From contig JAIMKR010000019.1 of NCBI GenBank assembly GCA_020692325.1, positions 1 through 40,540 on the forward strand: a stretch of 40,540 bases of DNA, given 5' to 3'. Positions 25,678 to 32,867 of this stretch are shown piece by piece (positions within the stretch are counted from its first letter, which is position 1; each line of letters opens with the position of its first letter). This stretch comes from Desulfocurvus sp. (GTDB lineage: Bacteria; Desulfobacterota; Desulfovibrionia; Desulfovibrionales; Desulfovibrionaceae). The notes under the pieces were generated by a model. The model was given only the letters and a program-made list of their open reading frames with translations. It made no database searches and was not told the origin of the DNA. The position numbers and the translations under genes were made by a program.

Positions 25678-26356
25678 GTGTCCTTCCCCCTTGCAGTACA
25701 ACCTGGACCAGGTTGTCGATGGACAGGATGCTGATGAGTTTCTCGCCGGATTTGTACAAGCCCATGAGCAGGTGCGTGTGCACGCCCACATTGCCTTCCA
25801 CGTTCCACTCCAGGTCGCTCGCCACGGCCTTGTACATGGTGGAGACGGCACCAATCATGAGACCGATTTGCAGCCCACGGTGTCGGCAAACCACGATGAA
25901 ACGGTCGTCCTGCTCGCCGGATATGCCCAGCAGCGTGCGCAGACTCACCAACGGGGTGACACGGCCACGCAGGTTGATGATGCCGGCGATGCTCACCGGC
26001 GCGTTGGGCAGCTTGGTCGGCTTCACGAAGCGGATGACCTCCTGAATGACCGTAATGGGCAGCGCATATTCCTGATCCATGAGCGAAAAGCTGACCAACC
26101 GGACCTCAGCGAGACTGCGCATGGCCTCGTCGGAATGCGCTGGCTCGCCCTCCTCCTCGGGCGTCCGCGGGGCGACGTCCGCCACCACGTCCTCGTCCCT
26201 AGGATCCAGCCGCTGCGTTTTCGCCAGCACGGATTCCCGATCCATGCCGAGGTACTTGTCCAGAAATGCCGTTTCCGCGCCAGTAAGCTCGCGGCCGGCA
26301 TCGGCCGCCTCGGGCAGCCGCACGTCGTCGATGAAGTACTGTTCAGGCGTTTTCAT
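25670..26356 (-). CDS. cheW: CheW-domain coupling protein with N-terminal extension
   Basis: Adaptor that links receptors to CheA. The CheW domain fills about residues 88-225 (LVSFSLMDQEYALPITVIQEVIR without its tail, then AGIINLRGRVTPLVSLRTLL and GLMIGAVSTMYK). It is preceded by about 85 residues that are acidic and unlike standard CheW, containing LTGAETAFLDKYLGMDRESV; this extension may be a docking region. The ATG at 26356 overlaps the end of the ParA-like gene by 14 bases; a TTG two codons earlier is an alternative. Position between parA and cheY suggests that the ParA-like protein and this adaptor act together, as ParC and ParP do in vibrios; that is inference. Confidence 0.9.
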   Translation of the reverse strand: MKTPEQYFIDDVRLPEAADAGRELTGAETAFLDKYLGMDRESVLAKTQRLDPRDEDVVADVAPRTPEEEGEPAHSDEAMRSLAEVRLVSFSLMDQEYALPITVIQEVIRFVKPTKLPNAPVSIAGIINLRGRVTPLVSLRTLLGISGEQDDRFIVVCRHRGLQIGLMIGAVSTMYKAVASDLEWNVEGNVGVHTHLLMGLYKSGEKLISILSIDNLVQVVLQGGRTHA

Positions 26357-27131
26357 TCGCAAGCATCTCTTTTGCCAACTGCATGTATTCCCTGGCCCCT
26401 CTGGCCTTGGGGTCGACCTCGAAAATCACCTTGCCGCCCGCGCTCGACTCCCGAAACTTGGTGTCGAAGTGAATCACCGTCGTAAATACCCGCGCGCCGA
26501 GTTTGTCGCGCATGAGCCGGAGTATCTTCCGGCAAGCCGCCGTGCGTTGATCGTACATGGTCGCCAGCGCCCGGTAGCGGACCGCGTGCGGCAGCACCTT
26601 GTTCAGCAGGCGGATGGTGTCGAACAGCAGGCGGATTCCGTACAACGCCAGAAAATCCGTCTGGATCGGAATAAGCACCATGTCCGACGCCACAATGGCG
26701 TTCACCAGCAGCACCCCCACATGCGGCGGGCAGTCCACCAGCACGTAGTCGTAGCGATCGCGCAGGAGGGTCAGCGCCTGGGTGAGGATGAGCCCCTTGT
26801 TCTCCCTGTCCCTTAGGTCGACCTCCAGCTCGGAAAGGCGGATGTGGCCGGGAACAAAGTCGAATCCGCCGGAGAGCCCGGTCTTGATGAGCCTGGAGAA
26901 CAGCGCGCCATCCGCCTGCTGCGCATGGAAAAGATCGTATGCCGTGACCTCGAGGGTCTCCGGGAAAAGCGAAAGATGCACCGAGGCATTGGCGTGCGGG
27001 TCCAAGTCCATGGCCAGCACCCGCTGTCCCAACAACGCGAGCGCCGCCGCAAGGTTCAGCGTGGTGGTGGTCTTGCCCACCCCGCCCTTCTGATTCGCTA
27101 TGGCAATGACCTTGGCGCTCAACAAAATCAC
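26343..27131 (-). CDS. ParA/MinD-type ATPase in the chemotaxis cluster
   Basis: Deviant Walker ATPase of 262 residues from a GTG start (TTG codons two and three positions later are alternatives; a GGCGG sequence lies just before). Motifs: ANQKGGVGKTTTTLNLAAAL (deviant Walker A with the signature Lys), MDLDPHANAS, VLVDCPPHVGVLL and IPIQTDFLALYG. Chemotaxis-linked relatives such as ParC in Vibrio and PpfA in Rhodobacter position chemoreceptor arrays and partition them to daughter cells. No ParB gene is adjacent, and the gene sits between cheR and cheW, so array positioning is more likely than chromosome segregation. It overlaps the cheW start. Confidence 0.9.
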   Translation of the reverse strand: MILLSAKVIAIANQKGGVGKTTTTLNLAAALALLGQRVLAMDLDPHANASVHLSLFPETLEVTAYDLFHAQQADGALFSRLIKTGLSGGFDFVPGHIRLSELEVDLRDRENKGLILTQALTLLRDRYDYVLVDCPPHVGVLLVNAIVASDMVLIPIQTDFLALYGIRLLFDTIRLLNKVLPHAVRYRALATMYDQRTAACRKILRLMRDKLGARVFTTVIHFDTKFRESSAGGKVIFEVDPKARGAREYMQLAKEMLANENA

Positions 27132-27180
27132 CCGCCGGAATGACTCCAGCCTTGGCCGAAAACGCCCGCGCCCGGACGCA

Positions 27181-28059
27181 TCAGGCCTCCTTCTTGTACA
27201 TGATCGCCCCCGGATAATGGATGGGCTTAAAGGAGCGCGTGATGTTGTGCAGCGACTCCGAGTGCCCAATGAGCAGGTATCCGCTGGGAAGCAAATTGTC
27301 GTAAAAGGCGTCGATGACTTTTTTCTTCATCTCGTCGTCGAAGTAAATGATGACATTGCGGCAGAACACCAGCTGCGAACGCTCCACCCGTTTGAGCGCC
27401 AAACGGTCGGAGAGGTTCAGCTGCCCAAAGGAGATGCAGCGCTTGAGTTCCGGCTTCACGCGGTAGTTCTCGCCTTCCTTGTCGAAATAGCGGGTCACTA
27501 TCTCCTTGGGCGTGGTGCGTAGGGTGTATTCATTGTACAGGCCCTTTCGCGCGGCTTCGAGCACGCGCTCGGAGAGATCGCTCGCGGTGATGCGCACATC
27601 CCAGGAGGACAACTCACCCCGCAGCACTTCGGCCACAATGATGGCGATGGTGTACGGCTCCTCACCCGTCGAGCAGCCGGCCGACCAGATGCGCAGGCGC
27701 TTGTCGCCCTTCTTGCGCAGCTCGGCAATGACCTCCGTGAGGATGTTGTCCTGGAAAACCTTGAGCTGTGGCGGATTGCGGTAGAAACTCGTCTCGTTGG
27801 TGGTGATGACCTCGAAGAGCTTGGTGAGTTCGAGCTTCTTGTTGGCGTCGTATTGAAGATAATGGTAGTACTCGCCGAAGTTCTTCAAATTCAGCGTCTT
27901 CAACCGATTGGCGAGACGGTTTTCCAGCAGGTACTTGCGGTTGTCGGCCACGTAGATGCCACACTGCGCATAGATGAAGTCGCGCAGCTGAACAAATTCG
28001 GCATCGCTGATCTTGAGTTCGCCCCCAAGGCCCCCGGTGGTGGAGAAAAGCGCAGCCAT
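27181..28059 (-). CDS. cheR: Chemotaxis protein methyltransferase CheR
   Basis: S-adenosylmethionine-dependent methyltransferase that methylates glutamates of chemoreceptors. The 292 residues include the N-terminal four-helix region (ISDAEFVQLRDFIYAQCGIY, LLENRLANRLKTLNL) and the Rossmann domain with IWSAGCSTGEEPYTIAII, ASDLSERVLEAARKGLYNEY, FCRNVIIYFDDEMKKKVI and GYLLIGHSESL. There is no C-terminal TPR. The ATG directly follows the TAG of the HEAT-repeat gene with no intervening base, pointing to coupled translation. Confidence 0.94.
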   Translation of the reverse strand: MAALFSTTGGLGGELKISDAEFVQLRDFIYAQCGIYVADNRKYLLENRLANRLKTLNLKNFGEYYHYLQYDANKKLELTKLFEVITTNETSFYRNPPQLKVFQDNILTEVIAELRKKGDKRLRIWSAGCSTGEEPYTIAIIVAEVLRGELSSWDVRITASDLSERVLEAARKGLYNEYTLRTTPKEIVTRYFDKEGENYRVKPELKRCISFGQLNLSDRLALKRVERSQLVFCRNVIIYFDDEMKKKVIDAFYDNLLPSGYLLIGHSESLHNITRSFKPIHYPGAIMYKKEA

Positions 28060-29991
28060 CTACTCGTTTCCTTCCTCTTGTTGGTCCTGAATCCGTGCGA
28101 TAGCCGCCTCCGCAGCATCCATCAGTTCGTAGTCCTCGCCGCCGGAGACCGCGAGCAAGGCCTGAAACGCCGCCGTGCCGCCGATGGCCCCGAGCGTCTC
28201 GATGGCGCGAATCGCCACGAGCTTGTTGGGATTCTCCAGCTGCGCGACCACGGCGGGGATGGCCGCGACCACCTTGTGCTGGCCCATGACCTCAAGGGCG
28301 CGTACCTTGACCCACTCGTCCTTGTCGCCCAGCGCATTGAGCAGGTGGGGCACCAGCTCGGGGCTGAAGCAGTCGCCCATGAGTTCCACCACGGTCTGCC
28401 GCACCTCGCAGTTCTCGTCCATCAGGCGCGGAACGAGCAGCGATTCCCACACGGAACCCTCGTGGCACTGAGAGGCCACGGCCTTGAGGGCGTGCTTGCG
28501 GATATCAGGGTTCTCGTCCTCCATGGCCTCCTTGAGCAGGTCCATGTTGGCGGCGGGATCTATGCGTCCCAGGGCGTACACGGCCATGAGCCGCTTCATG
28601 GGATCGAGGCCGTGGAATAGGCCGCGGAAGCGCTCCTGCAACTGCTCGCCGCCAATGGCCACGCAGGCGTCAAGTCCGGCCTCCTTCACGTCGTCGTACT
28701 GATGGTCGAGCAGGTCGAACAGAAGGTCGGCGGCTGGGGCGTAACGCAACTTCTGCCCAAGGAAACTGGCCGCCGCCTTGAGCACCTTGCCGTCCACGTG
28801 CTTGGCCAGCAGATCCATGAAGAAATCCACGCTGGCAGGTCCGGCGACGAGAGCCAGGACATTGACGATGTCCCGTTGCACGGCGATGGGGTTGACCCAG
28901 AAGGCATCCACGAGCACGCCCTCCACCTCGGGATCGGAAATGCGCGAGAGCACCTCAACCGCGAGAAGGGCCTGATGGGCGTCGGAGCCGTGCAGCGCGC
29001 CCTTGAGCACCGTGGTCACGCCCATCTGCGCCAAGCAGGAGAGGATGTGGTCGAGCCGGTCCTGTTCCCGGTCGGTATCGAGCTTCGCAGCGATGGCGAA
29101 AATGCCGGCGGCTGCGTCCTCGCCACCCATGACGGCCAAGCCGGTGATGGCGGCGTCCTGAACCCCTTCTTCCTCGTCCTCGAGGGCGACGAGCAGGTAC
29201 TCACGGAAATTCTGGCGGGCGTCCTTGGGAAGCAGATTCACCAGCTTGGCGCCCAGGATCTTCACTATGGCCTTGACGATCTTGTTGCGCAGGGCGGTGG
29301 GCGACGCTTCCATGCGCGTCAGCAGAAGCGACACGGCCTTGACGTTGCCCATGTCGCCCAGGGCGTCGATGATCATGGAGACAACGAGTTCCGAGGAATG
29401 GCTCATGGCCTTGACCATGGCGTCGATGGAGCTGGAGTGGCGGATCTTGGCCAAGGCCTCAATGACCGAGTACTGTACCCACTCCTCGTCACGCATGGCC
29501 TGATTGAGGCACTTGGCGGCCTCGGGCAATCCCAGGTCGCCCAGGCTCACGGCGGCCTGATAGCGCACGTTGACCTCGGGGTCCTTCAGCAGGGCCTCGC
29601 ACAGCGGGGCCACGGCCAGCACGTTGCCCGCGGAGCCGAGGATGTCCGTGGCGAAGATGCGGATATCCACGTCCTCATCCTTGAGCAGCGGGACGATGGA
29701 CGCGAGCTCCTGGCCGCCCAGCGCTCGCAGGATGTCCATGGAGCCGTTGCGCACGGGCGCGTCGTCCGATCGCAGCAGCGGGATGACCCCTTCGACCACC
29801 TCGCGGCCGCCGATCTTGCGCAGGGCGTTGTCCGCAGCCTCCTGCACGCCGATGTTGCTGCTCTTGAGCATCTCCACCAGCAAAGGCACCGCGTCCTCGC
29901 ATTTCGCCTCGCCCGCCTGGTAGGCGCCCTCACGCAGAATGTCGGCCTCGGTACTTTTGAGCATCGTCAGGATTTCTTTGCAGTCGATCAT
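28060..29991 (-). CDS. HEAT-repeat protein of the chemotaxis cluster
   Basis: Large cytoplasmic solenoid of 643 residues made almost entirely of HEAT/PBS-lyase-type helical repeats of about 30 residues, from about residue 20 to 635. Examples are VGVQEAADNALRKIGG-like units (seen as NIGVQEAADNALRKIGG), DVDIRIFATDILGSAG, EVNVRYQAAVSLGDLG, DEWVKVRALEVMGQH and NKLVAIRAIETLGAIGG. No catalytic motif, signal or membrane segment is present, so a scaffold or adaptor role is inferred. Its place between cheB and cheR, with direct abutment to cheR, argues that it serves the chemotaxis complex, perhaps in adaptation. The start ATG follows a 74-base gap after cheB. Confidence 0.88.
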   Translation of the reverse strand: MIDCKEILTMLKSTEADILREGAYQAGEAKCEDAVPLLVEMLKSSNIGVQEAADNALRKIGGREVVEGVIPLLRSDDAPVRNGSMDILRALGGQELASIVPLLKDEDVDIRIFATDILGSAGNVLAVAPLCEALLKDPEVNVRYQAAVSLGDLGLPEAAKCLNQAMRDEEWVQYSVIEALAKIRHSSSIDAMVKAMSHSSELVVSMIIDALGDMGNVKAVSLLLTRMEASPTALRNKIVKAIVKILGAKLVNLLPKDARQNFREYLLVALEDEEEGVQDAAITGLAVMGGEDAAAGIFAIAAKLDTDREQDRLDHILSCLAQMGVTTVLKGALHGSDAHQALLAVEVLSRISDPEVEGVLVDAFWVNPIAVQRDIVNVLALVAGPASVDFFMDLLAKHVDGKVLKAAASFLGQKLRYAPAADLLFDLLDHQYDDVKEAGLDACVAIGGEQLQERFRGLFHGLDPMKRLMAVYALGRIDPAANMDLLKEAMEDENPDIRKHALKAVASQCHEGSVWESLLVPRLMDENCEVRQTVVELMGDCFSPELVPHLLNALGDKDEWVKVRALEVMGQHKVVAAIPAVVAQLENPNKLVAIRAIETLGAIGGTAAFQALLAVSGGEDYELMDAAEAAIARIQDQQEEGNE

Positions 29992-30065
29992 CGGCTTGAA
30001 CCCCTCCGGGTCGTCTCGCGCATCAACAAAGTCGCGCGGTCAGTGCTGCGCTCTCCCCGCAACCG

Positions 30066-31145
30066 CTATACGTAGATATTGGTCATGATGGCTTGAGCCA
30101 TGTCATCAATATCAACAATTTCATCCGAAAGTCCAGCGTCAACAATCGCCTTGGGCATTCCGTAGACCACACAGGTGGCGTCGCTCTGCGCAAGGGCGCG
30201 TCCGCCCTTCTCTTTTAAGGCGCGGATGCCCTCCATGCCGTCGTTGCCCATGCCGGTGAGGATGACCCCCAGCGCGCGGCGCCCCACGGCCTCGGCGGCG
30301 CTGCCGATGAGCACGTTGGCCGAGGGTTTGTAAAGGGCGCTGGCCGGCTCGGTGGTGACTTCGAGCTCAACGCGGCTCACCTGCTGCTTGAGCACGAGAT
30401 GCCTGCCCCCCGGTGCGATGAACGCGCACCCGGCTTTGAGACGGTCGCCGGTCTCGGCCTCCTTCACTGAAATCTGGCACAATCCGTCGAGCCGCTTGGC
30501 GAAGGGACCGGTGAAGGCCTGCGGCATGTGCTGGGCGATGACGATGCTGGAGGGGAAGTCCGCGGGCAGGGCTGAGAGGACCTTCTGCACGGCCGGGGGG
30601 CCGCCGGTGGAGACGCCGATGACCACGACGTCGCGCTTGGGCGATCCCGAACGCGAAACCACCGGGCCGCGCTGAACCGCGGGTGCCGGGGCGGTGAGCG
30701 GCGTGCGCGGCCGCGCGTAGGCCGAGGACCGCGGCCGGGAGTGCATGAGTTTGCGCGCGGCCACGATTTTGACTTTGGAAATGAGGCTGGCCTCGATTTT
30801 GACGATATCGAGCGAAACCTTGGAGAGCTGTTTGGGAATGAAGTCCACGGCCCCGAGGTCCAGGGCCTTGAGGGTGGCCTCCGCGCCCTCGTTGGTCAGC
30901 GAGCTGACCATGAGAACGGGCCTGGGCATCTCCATCATGATGTGGCGCAGACAGGTCAACCCGTCCATGCGCGGCATCTCCACGTCCAAAGTGACGACGT
31001 CCGGGTCGTGCTTGCGGATAAGCTCGAGCCCCTCCTCGCCATCGCGCGCGGTGGCCACCACCTGAATCTCGGGATCCTTGGCCAGCATGGTGCTGATGGC
31101 CTTGCGCATGAACGCCGAGTCGTCGACGACAACAACCTTGATCAC
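30066..31145 (-). CDS. cheB: Chemotaxis protein-glutamate methylesterase CheB
   Basis: Response regulator/methylesterase of 359 residues that removes receptor methyl groups and deamidates glutamines. Receiver domain about 1-120: VVDDSAFMRKAIS, TLDVEMPRMDG with the phospho-acceptor Asp. After an Arg/Pro/Ser-rich linker comes the esterase domain with the catalytic triad motifs GVSTGGPPA (Ser), IAQHMPQAFTGPFA (His) and GMGNDGMEG (Asp). Translation begins at a GTG nine bases after AAGGAGC. It appears to be the first gene of the minus-strand che unit and diverges from tRNA-Pro. Confidence 0.95.
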   Translation of the reverse strand: MIKVVVVDDSAFMRKAISTMLAKDPEIQVVATARDGEEGLELIRKHDPDVVTLDVEMPRMDGLTCLRHIMMEMPRPVLMVSSLTNEGAEATLKALDLGAVDFIPKQLSKVSLDIVKIEASLISKVKIVAARKLMHSRPRSSAYARPRTPLTAPAPAVQRGPVVSRSGSPKRDVVVIGVSTGGPPAVQKVLSALPADFPSSIVIAQHMPQAFTGPFAKRLDGLCQISVKEAETGDRLKAGCAFIAPGGRHLVLKQQVSRVELEVTTEPASALYKPSANVLIGSAAEAVGRRALGVILTGMGNDGMEGIRALKEKGGRALAQSDATCVVYGMPKAIVDAGLSDEIVDIDDMAQAIMTNIYV

Positions 31146-31299
31146 ACATCGCTCCTTGAACTGAGGGCGGGAAACACGTAGGGGCGCGGCTCGTTCCGCA
31201 CCCTGTCCTTACGTAATCCTCGCATAACTTCCGTGGATTGTCCAACATACTGCATGTGTTGATCGATTCAAAAAAAACGAGGAACTCGCAGCGAAATGC

Positions 31300-31328
31300 T
31301 TGCCTTTTATTTTTGATTCAGCTAAAAA
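31300..31328 (+). promoter_or_regulatory. Predicted sigma70 promoter of tRNA-Pro
   Basis: TTGCCT (31300-31305), a 17-base spacer, and TAAAAA (31323-31328) end 15 bases before the tRNA gene, a good distance for a short tRNA leader. Confidence 0.55.
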
Positions 31329-31343
31329 CCAGCCTCTCAACAA

Positions 31344-31420
31344 CGGGATGTGGCTCAGCCTGGTAGAGCGCCGCGTTCGGGACGCGGAGACCGCTGGTTC
31401 AAATCCAGTCATCCCGACCA
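31344..31420 (+). tRNA. tRNA-Pro, anticodon CGG
   Basis: A 77-base cloverleaf with the acceptor stem CGGGATG/CATCCCG, a D arm containing AGCCTGGT, the anticodon stem CCGCG/CGCGG around loop TTCGGGA (anticodon CGG at 31378-31380), the T arm GCTGG-TTCAAAT-CCAGT and an encoded CCA end. It reads the proline codon CCG. No fragment of the 3' end is repeated nearby, so there is no sign of an integrated element. Confidence 0.97.
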
Positions 31421-31428
31421 GATCATTC

Positions 31429-31463
31429 AAGGGGCTTACGGTGAAAACCGCAAGCCCCTTTTT
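31429..31463 (+). terminator. Terminator after tRNA-Pro
   Basis: Stem aaggggctt/aagcccctt (31429-31437 with 31452-31460), extended by an inner cggt-gaaa-accg hairpin with a GNRA-type loop, followed by a T run. It begins 8 bases after the CCA end. Confidence 0.9.
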
Positions 31464-31636
31464 CGTTTGGCTGGCGAAGCCCAGTGCCTTCCCCCCCTCA
31501 CGCTTATTCGTGTGCCCTCCCTCGGCCAAAACACATCGCGCAAAAATCCCCAACCCGCTCGACACGCCGCCCACTCTGACGTATCGGAGTGGAAATTGGC
31601 GATATTCCACCGCCACTCGCGAGGAGCCAAACGCGA

Positions 31637-32320
31637 ATGCCCACGTTGCTTTTGCTGCGCCACGGGGAAATCCCGCAGACGACGCCCCACCGCTTCGTCG
31701 GCCAGCGCAACCTGCCGCTCTCGGCCGAGGGACGACGACAGGCGGAAAGCTGGCGCGCGCCCCTCTCCGGCGTGAACCTCCAGGACGTGTGGACGTCCGA
31801 TCTTGCGCGCTGCGTGCAGACAGCCCGGCTGGCCCTTGGCGGAACCGGCCCGACGCCGACGCCCCTTCCCGCCCTGCGCGAGATCAACCTCGGCGCGTGG
31901 GAGGGATCGAGCGAGGCCGAGGTCGAGGAACGCTTCCCCGGCGAGCTTGGGTTGCGCTACGCGGATCTGGCGCATGTAGCGCCGACCGGCGGCGAAAGCT
32001 TCACCCAATTGCGGGACCGTGTCTGGCCGGTTTTGCTGGACATCCTCGCCCGGTCCGACGAGACCGCCGGTCCGCTGCTCGTGGTCGCCCACGCCGGCGT
32101 CAACCGCGCGCTCATCTGCCAAGCGCTGGGGATGCCCCTCTCACGCATCTTCAGCCTGGGACAGGACTATGCGGCGCTGAGCGTTCTGCGTTTCGTCCCC
32201 GGCCGGCTGGCCGAATTATCCGCCCTCAACATTCCGTCACGGGCCGCCGCCCCAATCCTTCGCCAGTCTGGGCTCCGCCCCGACGCGGGCGCTGGAGCTC
32301 CACGCGCGGCGCAATCATAA
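31637..32320 (+). CDS. Histidine phosphatase (phosphoglycerate mutase-like) family protein
   Basis: Phosphatase of 227 residues with the phosphohistidine motif LLLLRHGE at residues 4-11, the expected downstream WTSDLARCVQTARLA and REINLGAWEG, and the second catalytic histidine in VVAHAGVNRA. The family includes CobC (alpha-ribazole phosphatase) and cofactor-dependent mutases; RHGE with these spacings fits a CobC-like or general phosphatase, not decided. The ATG at 31637 follows GAGGAG and starts directly with the motif strand. The C-terminal 35 residues look unconserved. It ends 10 bases before the ModE-like gene. Confidence 0.87.
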   Translation: MPTLLLLRHGEIPQTTPHRFVGQRNLPLSAEGRRQAESWRAPLSGVNLQDVWTSDLARCVQTARLALGGTGPTPTPLPALREINLGAWEGSSEAEVEERFPGELGLRYADLAHVAPTGGESFTQLRDRVWPVLLDILARSDETAGPLLVVAHAGVNRALICQALGMPLSRIFSLGQDYAALSVLRFVPGRLAELSALNIPSRAAAPILRQSGLRPDAGAGAPRAAQS

Positions 32321-32330
32321 GGAGGCACTC

Positions 32331-32774
32331 GTGCCGAAAAAAGACCGGGAAGCGATTGTCCGTCTGCACCTATGGCTGGAACGCGGAGAGGGGACCCTTT
32401 TCGGAATCGGCCGGGTGCAACTGCTCGAGCGCGTCGAGGCCTGCGGCTCCATCAAGGCCGCCGCCGATTCCCTCGGCATGAGCTACCGCGCGGCCTGGGG
32501 CAAGATCAAGGCGGCGGAGGAAACCCTCGGCATGGCGCTGGTGGAAAAGGCCGGCGGCAACAAGTCCGGCTGCCGGCTCACGAAACAGGGCCAGACGCTG
32601 GCGAGGACTTTCCGCGCATGGTTCAAAGAGGTCGAACAGGTGGCAGTGGAGCGCGCCCGGGAACTTTTCCCCTTCCCCTGCGAACCGTATCCACAAAATG
32701 ACGAATGGAACCAGCCCGTTGATAATTGTTCTTATGCTCACCAAAACATATTAGAATCATTGAAAAAGAATTGA
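32331..32774 (+). CDS. Single-domain ModE-like winged-helix regulator
   Basis: Transcription regulator of 147 residues with the N-terminal winged helix-turn-helix of ModE (LysR-like): GIGRVQLLERVEACGSIKAA, then AADSLGMSYRAAWGKIKAAEETLG and KSGCRLTKQGQTLARTF. Classical ModE has two TOBE/Mop domains that bind molybdate; here only a short tail of about 40 residues follows, so metal sensing, if any, must occur differently. A GTG start follows a strong AAGGAGG. The 3' end of the gene is notably AT-rich. It sits 93 bases upstream of fdhA, a molybdenum or tungsten enzyme gene, and is a good candidate for its regulator; this is inference from position. Confidence 0.85.
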   Translation: MPKKDREAIVRLHLWLERGEGTLFGIGRVQLLERVEACGSIKAAADSLGMSYRAAWGKIKAAEETLGMALVEKAGGNKSGCRLTKQGQTLARTFRAWFKEVEQVAVERARELFPFPCEPYPQNDEWNQPVDNCSYAHQNILESLKKN

Positions 32775-32867
32775 CCGGAACCTTTACGCGGTGGCATACA
32801 TCCTTCAGTAGTCTAAAAGTCTTGCCCCGGCTCCTCACCTGGGCGGCAAGGGAAAGAAGGAGGAATC

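Noticed and set aside
26343-27131. Chromosome-partition ParA
   Set aside because: No parB or parS-like sequence is adjacent and the gene is embedded between cheR and cheW with overlapping ends.
31344-31463. tRNA-Pro as an integration site of a mobile element
   Set aside because: The tRNA is intact, followed at once by its own terminator; no integrase or duplicated 3' end is nearby. The XerC/D-like recombinase is over 14 kb away and looks like a housekeeping enzyme.
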